Shown piece after piece: positions 43,623 to 53,410 of a stretch of 64,000 nucleotides of DNA (the stretch's first letter is position 1; the number at the start of each line of letters is the position of its first letter). Made by a program: the position numbers and the translations under genes. Source of the stretch: an uncultured Candidatus Saccharibacteria bacterium (lineage in GTDB: Bacteria; Patescibacteriota; Saccharimonadia; Saccharimonadales; Saccharimonadaceae); contig CAKVAO010000001.1 of NCBI GenBank assembly GCA_934725355.1, forward strand, positions 123,619 to 187,618. The letters are read 5' to 3'. The notes beneath the pieces are model-generated. The model worked only from the letters and a program-made list of their open reading frames with translations. It was not told where the DNA came from and did not search any database.

Positions 43623-44006
43623 ATGATTTTAGCAGTGCGTAGTGATAAACCCGAAGCGGAAATTTATTTACTAAACGATGACGGTACGCTGTTGCGTCAA
43701 AAGATTTGGGACGCTGGGCGGACTTTGGCTAAGAATCTACTGGGTGAGTTGGACGAGCTAGTCAACGGCGACTTTGTCCAGTTAACTGGATTAATTGCCT
43801 ATAAGGGTCCAGGCTCGTTTACGGGATTGCGTATCGGTATTACTACGCAAAATGCAATTGCTTACGGTAAAGAGCTACCAATCGTCGGTGCAGCCGGTGA
43901 TGACTGGCTTTCTGATGGCGTTAAACGCTTACAGAATCACGAAAACGACAAAATCGTCTTGCCGGATTATGGTGCTGCACCACATATCACCAAGCCAAAA
44001 CATTGA
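43623..44006 (+). CDS. tsaB: Short TsaB (t6A biosynthesis protein)
   Basis: TsaB pairs with TsaD in making t6A37 of tRNAs. The 127 residues match the N-terminal ASKHA half of TsaB: MILAVRSDKPEAEIYLL, VQLTGLIAYKGPGSFTGLRIGITTQNAIAYG. The C-terminal half (usual total about 220) is missing, leaving only the dimer-forming part. The short form resembles other reduced genomes. tsaE is at 30892. Confidence 0.87.
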   Translation: MILAVRSDKPEAEIYLLNDDGTLLRQKIWDAGRTLAKNLLGELDELVNGDFVQLTGLIAYKGPGSFTGLRIGITTQNAIAYGKELPIVGAAGDDWLSDGVKRLQNHENDKIVLPDYGAAPHITKPKH

Positions 44007-44011
44007 TCTGC

Positions 44012-44017
44012 TATAAT
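44012..44017 (+). promoter_or_regulatory. Extended -10 of rny
   Basis: TGC-TATAAT about 91 nt before the ATG, giving an RNA leader of roughly 85 nt. Confidence 0.6.
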
Positions 44018-44067
44018 AAAGCTAGATTAGCAATAATCTATTGATAACTAATTTTTGATATAGAGCT

Positions 44068-44093
44068 CCCCGTATTGATTATGTATACAGGGG
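44068..44093 (+). promoter_or_regulatory. Hairpin in the rny leader
   Basis: CCCC-GTAT / ATAC-A-GGGG, an 8-bp stem with one bulge and a 9-nt loop, just before the GAAAGGA site. It could hide or expose the ribosome-binding region. Confidence 0.4.
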
Positions 44094-44108
44094 TAAGAAA
44101 GGATAAAA

Positions 44109-45593
44109 ATGGAAGCAATCATAGCCATACTGGCAGCAATAGCCGGTGCTGGTGCTGCTTTGGGCTATACAAAAATACGTACTAGTAGCGCCCAAACCAA
44201 CGCCGATCAGATTATAGCCGATGCAAAAGCGAATGCTAGTGAAATTGTATTGAACGCCAATAAGACGGCTAAAAAAGAAATGGACGAGATGCGGTGTGAA
44301 ATTAAGCACCAAGAGAACAAAGTTGCCGAGCGTGAGCATTCAATGCTAAAGAAACTGGATGAACTAGATCAGCGCTCTGAAAAGATGCGTCAAGACGAGC
44401 AAGAAATTAATGATATAAAGGACCAAGCTAGAAGAATTCGCGAACAGACGAGAGAGAAGCTAGAGAAGGTGGCTGGACTGAGCCGCGAAGAGGCTGCTGA
44501 ACGAGTCATGAGCGCCGCAAAGAAAGAAACCAAAAATGATTTGATGAGCTATATTACCAAGGCGCAACGTGACGCCGAGGCTGAGGTAGAACAGAAGGCG
44601 GAGATGCTACTGGTTACCACTATGGAACGCATGGCGTCAGATGTAACAGCAGAGCGCACTGTAACGGCTATAGAACTACCAGATGACAATATGAAAGGTC
44701 GAATTATTGGCAAAGAGGGGCGCAATATTCAAGCGCTACAACGTGCAACAGGTGTGGATGTCTTGGTTGATGATACTCCAGGTATGATTGTACTAAGTAG
44801 TTTTGATCATGTGCGTCGTCAAGTTGCACGATTAAGTGTTGAAATGCTGATGAAGGATGGTCGTATTCATCCTGCGCGTATCGAAGAAGTGGTCGAGAAG
44901 GCGCGCAAACAAATTGACCGCGAAGTCGTGCGAGCAGGTGAAGATGCCGCGCGTGAATGTGGCGTAGTTGGCATACCGCCAGAATTGATTCACCTGCTAG
45001 GTGAACTAAAATTCCGTACTAGCTATGGTCAGAACGTGCTAAAGCATTCAACTGAAATGGCGCAGATGGCGGGCATGTTGGCTGAAGAAGTTGGTGCAGA
45101 TGTACGCATTACTAAAACTGCAACACTTTTGCATGATATGGGCAAGGCTGTAACTCATCGTATCGAAGGCAAACATCATCATATTGGTGCAGAACTTGCG
45201 CGTAAATATGGTATGGACGAGCGAATTTGTCATGCGATCGAGGCGCACCATGACGACATCGAAGCAACTACACCCGAAGCGGTAATTGTGCGAGTCTGCG
45301 ATGCCTTATCAGCGGCGCGACCAGGTGCTCGTAATATTAGCGCCGAGAATTTTGCTAGTCGCATGAAGGAACTAGAAAATGTAGCAACGAGTTTTGACGG
45401 TGTTGATAAAGCCTATGCTATCTCAGCAGGGCGTGAGGTACGTGTGATTGTTCGCCCCGCGAAGATTGATGACCTATCGGCGGTTGGGCTGGCGCGCGAT
45501 ATTGCTAACAAAATCGAGTCAACCATGCAGTATCCAGGCACTATTAAGGTAAATGTTATTCGAGAAACCCGTGCTATTGAATATGCAAAATAA
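44109..45593 (+). CDS. rny: Ribonuclease Y
   Basis: RNase Y is the membrane endonuclease that starts mRNA decay. The 494 residues have an N-terminal helix (about 3-20), a long coiled coil to about 180 (KAKEMDEMR..., EREHSMLKKLDELDQRSEKM), a KH domain (GRIIGKEGRNIQALQ), and an HD domain with TATLLHDMGKAVTH and HHHIGAELARKYG carrying the metal-binding His/Asp. ATPEAVIVRVCDALSAARPGAR closes the family motif. Preceded by a structured leader. With PNPase, these are the RNA-decay pair in this window. Confidence 0.97.
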   Translation: MEAIIAILAAIAGAGAALGYTKIRTSSAQTNADQIIADAKANASEIVLNANKTAKKEMDEMRCEIKHQENKVAEREHSMLKKLDELDQRSEKMRQDEQEINDIKDQARRIREQTREKLEKVAGLSREEAAERVMSAAKKETKNDLMSYITKAQRDAEAEVEQKAEMLLVTTMERMASDVTAERTVTAIELPDDNMKGRIIGKEGRNIQALQRATGVDVLVDDTPGMIVLSSFDHVRRQVARLSVEMLMKDGRIHPARIEEVVEKARKQIDREVVRAGEDAARECGVVGIPPELIHLLGELKFRTSYGQNVLKHSTEMAQMAGMLAEEVGADVRITKTATLLHDMGKAVTHRIEGKHHHIGAELARKYGMDERICHAIEAHHDDIEATTPEAVIVRVCDALSAARPGARNISAENFASRMKELENVATSFDGVDKAYAISAGREVRVIVRPAKIDDLSAVGLARDIANKIESTMQYPGTIKVNVIRETRAIEYAK

Positions 45594-45630
45594 CTATTGA
45601 CTAACTGTGTGTAAACAGAGCTCCAGCCGT

Positions 45631-45876
45631 TTATTGTTGTGCCCTAATGACATTCTCGGCAACAGATTTAGCAAAGGCAGGATCACGTGATATTTTGTTT
45701 GCTATACGATCAATGTCGTCCAGCTCGTGGCTGCTAGAATTATTGATACTGATATTGGCGATCTTGCGCTTTACGAACTTATCGCGTCGCTCTTTGTCGA
45801 CCTGTTTGGTCTCGATATCGTCGCTATTGACGTTGTCTTTAATCCATTTTTTAAAATCACTAAAAAGCTTACCCAT
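45631..45876 (-). CDS. Small charged protein of unknown function
   Basis: From ATG 45876 (GAAGGAA about 7 nt upstream) the protein has 81 residues, starting MGKLFSDFKKWIKDNVNSD and ending DPAFAKSVAENVIRAQQ. It is rich in Lys, Asp and Asn with no membrane helix. The longer frame upstream is rejected because it runs through the promoter. No family is recognised. A consensus promoter (TTGACA, 17 bp, TACTAT) precedes it. Confidence 0.65.
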   Translation of the reverse strand: MGKLFSDFKKWIKDNVNSDDIETKQVDKERRDKFVKRKIANISINNSSSHELDDIDRIANKISRDPAFAKSVAENVIRAQQ

Positions 45877-45925
45877 TAATCTGTTCCTTCTATTAATTTT
45901 TGTCTTGGTTAATTCAACTGTGCTA

Positions 45926-45954
45926 ATAGTAGCAAAAAATAGACAAAATGTCAA
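45926..45954 (-). promoter_or_regulatory. Consensus promoter for the small charged protein
   Basis: On the minus strand TTGACA (45949-45954) and TACTAT (45926-45931) are 17 bp apart, close to the sigma-70-type consensus. The leader is about 43 nt. Confidence 0.7.
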
Positions 45955-45987
45955 TAGTGTGTGGTTGTAAAATGAAGTTTGGGTTTG

Positions 45988-45993
45988 TAAAAT
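45988..45993 (+). promoter_or_regulatory. Leaderless-type -10 of tilS
   Basis: TAAAAT with 7 nt to the ATG at 46001. A TTGTAAAAT copy also lies about 20 bp upstream. Confidence 0.5.
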
Positions 45994-46000
45994 AGTAGCA

Positions 46001-46900
46001 ATGAAGTATGTCTTAGCAGTTTCAGGTGGTGTGGATTCGGTGGTTTTACTAGATTTAGTGGCACATGATACAAGATTTCGCAATGCTAATTTTAATGAGA
46101 CGCGATTTCCGGATGATTTTATTGTGGCGCATTTTGATCATGGTATACGTGGCGCAGAATCAGCAGCTGATGCGGCGTTTGTCGAAGAGCTAGCACGTCA
46201 GTATAACGTGAAGTTTGTCAAAGAAACTGCAAAATTAGGTAAGGGAGCGAGTGAAGAGTCTGCGCGTGAGGCGCGGTATAAGTTCTTGGGAGGTGTTTGT
46301 CAGAAGAATCAAGCTCAATTAGTGACTGCTCATCATCAGAATGATTTAGCAGAAACCATTCTGATGAACCTGATCCGAGGCACTGGTTGGCGAGGACTGG
46401 CCCCAATGTCAGGTTTGGTGAATGGGCGTGCTATCGTGCGTCCACTACTGGGGCTAACTAAATCACAGATAATCAATTATGCACCTGAACACAATCTAAG
46501 ATGGCATGAAGATTCAACTAACGCTTCTTTGCGGTACTTCCGTAATCGCGTACGTCTGGTGTTGCAGTCTGCTAGCCCCGCAGATCTTAGTAGGTTATAC
46601 AAGTTGTATACCGATCAAGTGAAGCTACGTAAACAGATAGACGAAGAATTAGTGCGCATAGCTGAATTATCTACACGTACGACTTCACCAATGACGCTGT
46701 CGCGTTATTACTTGATTATGCTACCAGATAATGTTGCGATTGAATTGCTAAAGCATTTAACCAAGTCAATGTTATTAAAAGACCAATTGTGGCAGCTGTT
46801 ATTATTTATTAAGACGGGCGCACCACATAAAAGTCTAAAGTATAAATCTGTCTCAGCTGAGCTATCGGTACGAGAGGTCATATTGATAACTGAATTCTAG
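46001..46900 (+). CDS. tilS: tRNA(Ile)-lysidine synthetase
   Basis: TilS changes C34 of the CAU-anticodon tRNA-Ile2 to lysidine so that it reads AUA. The 299 residues contain the PP-loop SGGVDSVVLLDLV, AHFDHGIRG, EESAREARYKFL, TAHHQNDLAETILMNLIRGTGWRGLA and RNRVRLVL. It lacks the C-terminal TilS_C domain of longer forms. A CAU tRNA similar to tRNA-Ile2 lies at 24947. ftsH follows, a common pairing. Confidence 0.95.
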   Translation: MKYVLAVSGGVDSVVLLDLVAHDTRFRNANFNETRFPDDFIVAHFDHGIRGAESAADAAFVEELARQYNVKFVKETAKLGKGASEESAREARYKFLGGVCQKNQAQLVTAHHQNDLAETILMNLIRGTGWRGLAPMSGLVNGRAIVRPLLGLTKSQIINYAPEHNLRWHEDSTNASLRYFRNRVRLVLQSASPADLSRLYKLYTDQVKLRKQIDEELVRIAELSTRTTSPMTLSRYYLIMLPDNVAIELLKHLTKSMLLKDQLWQLLLFIKTGAPHKSLKYKSVSAELSVREVILITEF

Positions 46901-46942
46901 GAGGTTTTCAGTATAGCATCAACAACAATATCTTTATTATGT

Positions 46943-46948
46943 TATTAT
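46943..46948 (+). promoter_or_regulatory. Leaderless-type -10 of ftsH
   Basis: TGT-TATTAT with 7 nt to the ATG at 46956. Confidence 0.55.
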
Positions 46949-46955
46949 ATAAAGC

Positions 46956-48878
46956 ATGGAATCAAACGGCAGAAAAGTTAATGTACCAAAGAAGAACACC
47001 AATCCAAATAAGGGGTCGCGTGGCGACCGCGGTGGTGCTGGTCGTGCAATTAAGAATGTAATATTTTACACAATTATTCTAGTGCTAATAATTGGCATTT
47101 TCGCAACCTTGCGACTGGGTTCGCAACTAAAGGAAGTGTCTTTTTCTGATTTAGTAAGGGATGTAAATGCGGGCAAAGTTGCCAAGATTACCGAAAGTGG
47201 TTCTAGCCTAACTATCACTATGAAGGATAAGGACGGCAAGGCGGAACAGATGCCGTCGCGCACTTCACGTATACCATCGGGTGCTTCAGCAAGTGAGCAA
47301 GGACTAAAGATTAACAAGGTGCAGTATGAAGTAGTACCGCCAGATAATACCGGTGACATTATTTGGAATCTGGTTGTTATGGTGGTGCCCACACTGTTGA
47401 TAGTTGGACTGTTTGTATGGATGATGCGCCAGGCGAGTGCACAAGGTAGTCAATCTTTGGGCTTTGGTAAAAGCCGCGCCAAGATGTATCTGGCAGATAA
47501 GAGCAAAACAAGGTTTGATGAGATAGCCGGTAATGAGAATGCTAAGCGCGACCTAACAGAGGTAGTTGACTTTTTGAAGCGTCCAGATAAGTTTAAAGCT
47601 GTTGGCGCACGAATTCCGAAGGGTGTGCTATTAGTTGGCCCTCCGGGAACTGGTAAGACAATGTTGGCGCGTGCAGTAGCAGGCGAAGCAGGTGTTCCTT
47701 TCTATTCGATCAGTGGATCAGAGTTTGTTGAAATGTTTGTCGGCGTAGGTGCGTCTCGAGTACGTGATCTATTTGACAAAGCTAAGAAAAATGCGCCGTG
47801 TATCATCTTTATTGATGAGATTGATGCAGTGGGTCGGCGCCGTGGTAGCGGTATGGGTGGTGGCCACGATGAGCGCGAACAGACGCTAAATCAAATATTA
47901 GTGGAGATGGACGGCTTTGATAAGGATCAAAACGTAATCGTACTGGCAGCCACCAACCGCGCCGACGTTCTAGACCCTGCCCTCCTTCGTCCAGGTCGCT
48001 TTGATCGTCGCGTTAACATTACACTCCCAGAGCGCTCAGACCGTCTAGCGATTCTAAAGGTGCATTTTAAGAAAAAGCCACTAGCTGATGATGTTGACCT
48101 AGATGCGTTAGCTGCCAAGACAACTGGATCTTCAGGTGCTGATTTAGCGAATATAGCTAACGAATCGGCTATTCGTGCAGCTCGTGAGAATCATAAAAAG
48201 ATCTCAAGTGCCGATGTGACGGAGGCTTTCGAGAAAATTGCAATTGGTCCAGAGTCAAAGAACAAACCAATGTCAGAAAAAGATCGCGAGCTAACAGCTT
48301 ATCACGAAGGTGGACATGCCTTGGTCGCGCAAGTGTTGCCAGATAGTGATAATGTCCATAAAGTTACCATCATCCCGCGGGGTGGAACGGGTGGCGTAAC
48401 TTGGACTTTGCCAGTCGAAGATCGCCCGTACACTAGTCTGGTAGAATATAAAGACACATTGGCGCGTGCTCTTGGTGGTCGTATCGCCGAAAAGGTGATT
48501 TACGGATCTAACCACATTACAACTGGCGCTGGTTCAGATTTGCGTAATGCTACCTCGATTGCCCGTGATATGATCATCGAACAGGGTATGGGCACAAAGC
48601 TGCGTGACCAGGTATTCCATGAAGACGAGAGTGGTACAGCCATTGATCGGATGGGGCGTGAGCGTCCATATTCTGAAAAGACTGCCGAGGAGATAGACGC
48701 AGAGGTGATGCAGCTAATAGACGAAGCAGCCAAACGCGCCGAACAGGTTATAACTGTAAATCGTGAATACCTAGAGAAGATTAAGGATGCATTACTAGAG
48801 AACGAAACGCTAGATGCGGATGCGGTAGCGGAAATCTTTAAGGGTGCTAAAATGCCCGAATCGGCTAAGTTGTATTAA
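46956..48878 (+). CDS. ftsH: ATP-dependent zinc metalloprotease FtsH
   Basis: FtsH degrades membrane and short-lived soluble proteins. The 640 residues have two membrane helices (about 29-47 and 130-152), an extracytoplasmic domain between them, an AAA domain with Walker A GPPGTGKT (about 228) and Walker [17 protein letters not shown], and a protease with zinc site HEGGH (about 450). Canonical FtsH is usually HEAGH; the Ala to Gly swap keeps HEXXH. It follows tilS and leads into murJ and lepA. Confidence 0.97.
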   Translation: MESNGRKVNVPKKNTNPNKGSRGDRGGAGRAIKNVIFYTIILVLIIGIFATLRLGSQLKEVSFSDLVRDVNAGKVAKITESGSSLTITMKDKDGKAEQMPSRTSRIPSGASASEQGLKINKVQYEVVPPDNTGDIIWNLVVMVVPTLLIVGLFVWMMRQASAQGSQSLGFGKSRAKMYLADKSKTRFDEIAGNENAKRDLTEVVDFLKRPDKFKAVGARIPKGVLLVGPPGTGKTMLARAVAGEAGVPFYSISGSEFVEMFVGVGASRVRDLFDKAKKNAPCIIFIDEIDAVGRRRGSGMGGGHDEREQTLNQILVEMDGFDKDQNVIVLAATNRADVLDPALLRPGRFDRRVNITLPERSDRLAILKVHFKKKPLADDVDLDALAAKTTGSSGADLANIANESAIRAARENHKKISSADVTEAFEKIAIGPESKNKPMSEKDRELTAYHEGGHALVAQVLPDSDNVHKVTIIPRGGTGGVTWTLPVEDRPYTSLVEYKDTLARALGGRIAEKVIYGSNHITTGAGSDLRNATSIARDMIIEQGMGTKLRDQVFHEDESGTAIDRMGRERPYSEKTAEEIDAEVMQLIDEAAKRAEQVITVNREYLEKIKDALLENETLDADAVAEIFKGAKMPESAKLY

Positions 48879-48893
48879 AGAGGAACGTTGGTA

Positions 48894-50669
48894 GTGTCCT
48901 TGAAGCAAGCTAGAAAAGACAATGAGACTACTGGTCGTGGACCAGTGGCTCGTTTCTTGCTTGGTCTAAATAAGCGGCGCAAAGTCAGTCAGAACAACGA
49001 AGAACAAGCTGAGCGTCGGTGGGAGCGTAAGCGTAACCGCGCATTAGTAGCAATCGCTAAGACTAATCAGAAAATGGGTATGCGACTAGCAGCGCTACTA
49101 TTGTCGTGCTCTACTCTAATATCGGCGCTACTGGGTATTTATCGTGACCGCCTGCTAAACAGTATGTATTTAGATACATATAAAGTCGGGATTGATGCCT
49201 ATACAGTAGCCTTTAGTATCCCAGACTTTATGTATCTAATATTGGTTAGTGGGGCGCTAGCTGTAACATTCATACCAGTATTTAATGCGCGCATGGCTAA
49301 GAACAACCGCGAGAGCGCCTGGCAAATGAGTACATCACTGATTAATTTCTTTGCCATCATAGCTATAATCATCTCGGTGCTAATAATGATCTTCGCTCCA
49401 ATCCTAGTGAAGTATATTGTAGGACCTGGCCTATCGGAATCAGGGCAAGTATTAGCAACTAGTATGATGCGAGTGATCGCAATTAATCCGTTCTTGTTCT
49501 CTATTGCAGCGGTGATTGGGGCAATGCAGCAATCGGTTGGGCGTTTTGTGTTTTACACTATGGCACCGATTATTTATAACATAGGCATCATTATTGGCGC
49601 GTTATTCTTTACAGACGGCATTTCTATTTTTGGTCATCAGATTTTCGGTGGTGGCATTATGGGTGTTGCGTTAGGTGTTGTATTGGGCGCGGCAATGCAG
49701 CTAATCGTATCGAGTGTGGGGCTGCTAGGCTTGGGCTTCGACTATCGTTTTAAGATATTTTGGAAAAATCGTGGCTTTCGTCAAGTGCTTTCCATGCTGC
49801 CGACACGTTCGGCGGATCAAGGTCTGGACTATATTAGTCAGATGATCGACACTAATTTGGCTAGTCGAATGGCAGACGGTACAATTCGTGCTTATCAGCA
49901 GGCGGGTACGTTGTATAATATGCCGATCAATCTAATTGGCGTGGCAATCTCGACAGCGGCATTTCCGCAATTATCGAATGATGTAGCAAAGGGTGATACG
50001 GCTAAATTTGCGGCGCAGTTACGATCGACGCTTAGGACGATTATCTGGCTGGCAATGCCGATAGCGGTAGGTATGTTCTTTGTCCGAGGTTATTTGGTGT
50101 CAATCATTGATCGCGGTGGTAACGGTTTAATCGCGTCGCTACTTGGTGTACTATGTATTGCGACATTTTTGCGCAGTGTGTTCCATATTGCTAGTCGTAG
50201 CTTTTATGCATTTCAGGATACGCGGACGCCCTTTAAAGTATCACTAATTACATTGTCGATCTCTGTGGCATTGGAGCTGTGGTTTGTGCTAGTGTTACAT
50301 ACCGGCATCTTGGGTGTAGCTTGGGCGCAGGTAATTTGGGCGGTACTAGAATTAGCCTGTCTGTTTGTGTTAATTCTACGCAAGGTGCCGAATCTGTTTA
50401 CGCGTAACTTTTGGTTGGCTGTGCTACGTATGGCGATTGCGTCGGCGGTTATGGGTGTTGTTACGTATATTCTAGTAAATACATTCAACCTAAGGTTCGA
50501 GAACCAGAATATGCTGATGGTTCTGATACCACTAGGCATTATCGTGGTTATTTCAGCCTGTGTCTATGGCGTAATGTCAAGCCTGCTTAAGCTCGAGGAA
50601 ATTGTACCAGTAGCAGAGCACGTGCGCCGTATTTTGACGGGACGCTTTATGATCAGGGAGAAAAAATAA
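48894..50669 (+). CDS. murJ: Lipid II flippase MurJ (MviN)
   Basis: MurJ flips lipid II outward for peptidoglycan synthesis. The 591 residues comprise a basic, Arg/Lys-rich cytoplasmic head of about 65 residues, then about 14 membrane helices with the family pattern SALLGIYRDRLLNSMY, AYTVAFSIPDFMYLILVSGALAVTFIPVF and RSADQGLDYISQMIDTNLASRM. GTG 48894 is preferred (AGAGGA 9 nt upstream); a TTG at 48888 is possible. It ends directly before lepA. Confidence 0.93.
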   Translation: MSLKQARKDNETTGRGPVARFLLGLNKRRKVSQNNEEQAERRWERKRNRALVAIAKTNQKMGMRLAALLLSCSTLISALLGIYRDRLLNSMYLDTYKVGIDAYTVAFSIPDFMYLILVSGALAVTFIPVFNARMAKNNRESAWQMSTSLINFFAIIAIIISVLIMIFAPILVKYIVGPGLSESGQVLATSMMRVIAINPFLFSIAAVIGAMQQSVGRFVFYTMAPIIYNIGIIIGALFFTDGISIFGHQIFGGGIMGVALGVVLGAAMQLIVSSVGLLGLGFDYRFKIFWKNRGFRQVLSMLPTRSADQGLDYISQMIDTNLASRMADGTIRAYQQAGTLYNMPINLIGVAISTAAFPQLSNDVAKGDTAKFAAQLRSTLRTIIWLAMPIAVGMFFVRGYLVSIIDRGGNGLIASLLGVLCIATFLRSVFHIASRSFYAFQDTRTPFKVSLITLSISVALELWFVLVLHTGILGVAWAQVIWAVLELACLFVLILRKVPNLFTRNFWLAVLRMAIASAVMGVVTYILVNTFNLRFENQNMLMVLIPLGIIVVISACVYGVMSSLLKLEEIVPVAEHVRRILTGRFMIREKK

Positions 50670-52481
50670 ATGGATGTTTCGCGGATTCGCAATTTTTGCA
50701 TTATTGCGCACATTGACCATGGTAAATCAACGTTAGCTGATCGGATGATGGAATTAACTGGCACGGTAGAGAAGCGCGAGATGAAATCGCAGCTGCTAGA
50801 CTCAATGGAGCTTGAGCGTGAGAAGGGTATTACAATCAAGCTATCGCCAGTGCGCATGCGGTATCAGGGATATGATCTTAATCTGATTGACACGCCAGGG
50901 CATGTGGATTTTAGCTATGAAGTATCACGGTCATTGGCGGCTGTCGAGGGTGCGGTCTTGGTAGTTGATGCAACGCAGGGCATCCAAGCACAGACTCTGA
51001 CTAATGTATATCTAGCGATGGACGCAGGTCTGACAATTATTCCGGTGCTGAATAAAATTGATCTACCCGCCTCGGATGTGCCAAAGGTGTCGGCAGAGGT
51101 GGTGAATCTTCTGGGTTGTGACGAGAGCGATATTATTAAGGTTAGCGCTAAAACGGGCGAGCATGTAGACGAAGTGCTAGACGCAATTGTCGATAGGGTG
51201 CCAGCGCCAACTGGTGAAGCTGAAAAACCTTTGCGGGCGCTGATTTTCGACAGTTATTACGACGATTATCGTGGCGTTGTGCTGTATGTGCGAATTGTTG
51301 ATGGAGCACTGCCGAAGGGTGCGGCAATTCGTATGATGGCGACAGGCGCAAATGCCTTAGCGCTTGAAGTAGGTCATTTAGCGCCAGATATGAAGCCAGA
51401 TAATCGCCTAAATACCGCAGAAATTGGCTACATTGTAACTAATCTGAAAACCACGCGTGAGGCGCGGGTGGGTGATACGGTCATCCTAAAGAAACAGGTT
51501 GTAGAAGAGCGGGGTGAAATTAGTTATCGCGATGTAACGCCATTGCCAGGCTATAAAGAAGTAAAGCCGTTTGTTTATGCAGGATTCTTTCCGACATCTA
51601 ATGAATATTATCAAGAATTGAAGGATGACGTTGAAAAACTAGCACTATCTGATTCAGTACTGCACTACACCCCTGAGAATTCACCGGTATTAGGATTTGG
51701 TTTGCGTTTGGGCTTTCTAGGGTTGCTGCACATGGACATCGTGAAAGAGCGCTTAGAGCGTGAGTATGGGCTTGATTTAATTGTCACAAATCCGTCTACT
51801 AATTATCATGTGCGGTTAAGCGACGGCAGGCAGCTAAATATAGAGTCGGCAGCTGATTTGCCAGACCGTAGTACGGTAGTTGATATTGCTGAACCGTGGA
51901 TTGGTGGGGAAATTGTGGTGCCAAACGAGTACGTTGGTTCGGTTATTCAATTAGTGATCAGTAAGCGTGGTCTACAGAAAAATATTAGCTACATCGGAGA
52001 ACGGGCGATAATCGATTTCGAAGCCCCAATGGCGAATTTGCTAACTGATTTTTATGATCAGTTAAAGTCGACGACTTCGGGTTATGGCACATTTAACTAC
52101 GATTTAATTGGCTATCGAGTCGAGGACTTGGTGCGTGTAGACTTTTTAGTAGCGGGCGAGATGGTGTCAGCGTTGTCGGTTATGTGCCATCGTAGTGAAT
52201 CTGTACGAATTGGCCGTGAAGTATGTAAGAAGTTGAAAGATGTCATTCCGCGTCAGCAATTTGCGGTTAGTTTGCAGGCAGCGATTGGTGGCAAAATTAT
52301 TGCGCGTGAAGATATATCGTCTTATCGTAAGGATGTAACAGTAAAAATTCATACAGGTGATCCAGACCGTCGAGCAAAATTACTGGACAAGCAACGTCGA
52401 GGCAAGAAGCGTATGAAGCGCTTCGGTAAAGTAGATATTCCTGCTGACGCCTTTACTGTAATGCTAAAGCGAGACGAATAA
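50670..52481 (+). CDS. lepA: Elongation factor 4 (LepA)
   Basis: LepA is a ribosome-associated GTPase that back-translocates or helps subunit biogenesis. The 603 residues start RNFCIIAHIDHGKSTLADRMMELTGT (G1), with DTPGHVDFSYEVSRSLAAVEGA (G3), NKIDLP (G4), the EF-G-like domains III-V, and the LepA C-terminal tail GGKIIARE...KVDIPADAF. ATG follows the murJ stop directly, so tilS/ftsH/murJ/lepA form one cluster. Confidence 0.98.
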   Translation: MDVSRIRNFCIIAHIDHGKSTLADRMMELTGTVEKREMKSQLLDSMELEREKGITIKLSPVRMRYQGYDLNLIDTPGHVDFSYEVSRSLAAVEGAVLVVDATQGIQAQTLTNVYLAMDAGLTIIPVLNKIDLPASDVPKVSAEVVNLLGCDESDIIKVSAKTGEHVDEVLDAIVDRVPAPTGEAEKPLRALIFDSYYDDYRGVVLYVRIVDGALPKGAAIRMMATGANALALEVGHLAPDMKPDNRLNTAEIGYIVTNLKTTREARVGDTVILKKQVVEERGEISYRDVTPLPGYKEVKPFVYAGFFPTSNEYYQELKDDVEKLALSDSVLHYTPENSPVLGFGLRLGFLGLLHMDIVKERLEREYGLDLIVTNPSTNYHVRLSDGRQLNIESAADLPDRSTVVDIAEPWIGGEIVVPNEYVGSVIQLVISKRGLQKNISYIGERAIIDFEAPMANLLTDFYDQLKSTTSGYGTFNYDLIGYRVEDLVRVDFLVAGEMVSALSVMCHRSESVRIGREVCKKLKDVIPRQQFAVSLQAAIGGKIIAREDISSYRKDVTVKIHTGDPDRRAKLLDKQRRGKKRMKRFGKVDIPADAFTVMLKRDE

Positions 52482-52483
52482 TA

Positions 52484-52527
52484 GCCGCCCCGTAGACTGT
52501 GGCTATGTAATCTAGCGGGGTAGCGGC
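52484..52527. terminator. Hairpin between lepA and the adenylate-kinase-like gene
   Basis: GCCGC-CCCG pairs with CGGGG-GCGGC around a loop. It sits between convergent genes and lacks a clear T-tract. Confidence 0.5.
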
Positions 52528-52552
52528 GTAGGACAATTGTCATGCAGTAAAT

Positions 52553-53188
52553 TTAATTTTTGGCGAGCTGATATAGATGGTCGACAACTTCGGCGAGCGT
52601 ATCTTTGCGCGACTGCTCGCTGTTGACATGATAAGACAGTCCAAGCTGATCGTACTTTTCTATTACAGGGATTGTCTTCTCGCGAAATTCAGTGAGACGC
52701 TTATTAACTTTAGCCTTGTCTAGGTCGTCTACACGGCCACCGTTGCGTGGTTCGTCTTTACTAAGTTCCCAACGACGCCAAACCTCATCCAGAGAAATCT
52801 CCATGACAATGACGGCTTTTAAGTCATGTCGACTCTCGCGCAATGCCTGCATAACGACCTCTTCTTCGCCATACCAGCGACCAACTGAGCTGAGTATCAA
52901 GGGCTTCCCCATAAGACACTCATCTTTGAGATGGGGTACGATTAACTCGCGAAATTGTTCAGTAGGAGTTAGGATGCCCTGCTCACTATCGATGGCAGCC
53001 TGCTGAATTTCGGCGCTACTGTTTTTCTTGGCGGCAGCACGTACGAGATCACCGCTGCTAAGGAAGTTGGCGTCTAATAGTTCTGCTAATTTAACGCCTA
53101 GTGTATCTTTGCCAGAGAATTGAATACCAAAGATATTAATTGACCCAGTGCCAAGCCATTGCTTAATAATTCTAATCTTGCTCTCCAT
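52553..53188 (-). CDS. Adenylate-kinase-like nucleoside monophosphate kinase
   Basis: The 211-residue protein has the P-loop GIQFSGKDTLGVKLAE, the NMP-binding Arg and LSSGDLVRAA, and RVDDLDKAKVNKRLTEFREKTIPVIEKYDQLG near the C-terminus, as in adenylate kinases. The LID segment is short and the canonical GFPR motif is not visible (LILSSVGRWYGEEE takes its place). Whether it acts on AMP is uncertain. It has a leaderless-type -10. Confidence 0.75.
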   Translation of the reverse strand: MESKIRIIKQWLGTGSINIFGIQFSGKDTLGVKLAELLDANFLSSGDLVRAAAKKNSSAEIQQAAIDSEQGILTPTEQFRELIVPHLKDECLMGKPLILSSVGRWYGEEEVVMQALRESRHDLKAVIVMEISLDEVWRRWELSKDEPRNGGRVDDLDKAKVNKRLTEFREKTIPVIEKYDQLGLSYHVNSEQSRKDTLAEVVDHLYQLAKN

Positions 53189-53194
53189 ATGTCA

Positions 53195-53200
53195 ATTATA
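53195..53200 (-). promoter_or_regulatory. Leaderless-type -10 of the adenylate-kinase-like gene
   Basis: TATAAT on the minus strand with 6 nt to the ATG. Confidence 0.65.
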
Positions 53201-53244
53201 CACTAAAATTAATTGCCACTCGCAAGGAGTGGCAAAATAATTTC

Positions 53245-53320
53245 TGGTGGGTTGAGCGGGTCTCGAACCCGCGACACCAGGCTTAAAAGGCCCGTGCTCT
53301 ACCAACTGAGCTATCAACCC
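53245..53320 (-). tRNA. tRNA-Lys (UUU anticodon)
   Basis: The 76-nt minus-strand cloverleaf has acceptor GGGUUGA/UCAACCC, anticodon loop CUUUUAA and T-arm GCGGG-UUCGAGA-CCCGC, with encoded CCA. A second Lys tRNA (CUU) lies at 61646. Confidence 0.97.
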
Positions 53321-53397
53321 ATTTGACATTAATTATAATAGCATAAATAGTGTTAATACGGAAGGGGTGACGATAAATTAGCCAGCGCGTTCTGCGC

Positions 53398-53403
53398 TAT
53401 AAT
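53398..53403 (+). promoter_or_regulatory. Leaderless-type -10 of comEC
   Basis: TATAAT with 7 nt to the ATG at 53411. Confidence 0.65.
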
Positions 53404-53410
53404 ATAGTTA

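Noticed and set aside
45877..46083. N-terminal extension of the small charged protein
   Set aside because: The extension runs through a consensus promoter and into the tilS start; ATG 45876 has a ribosome-binding site.
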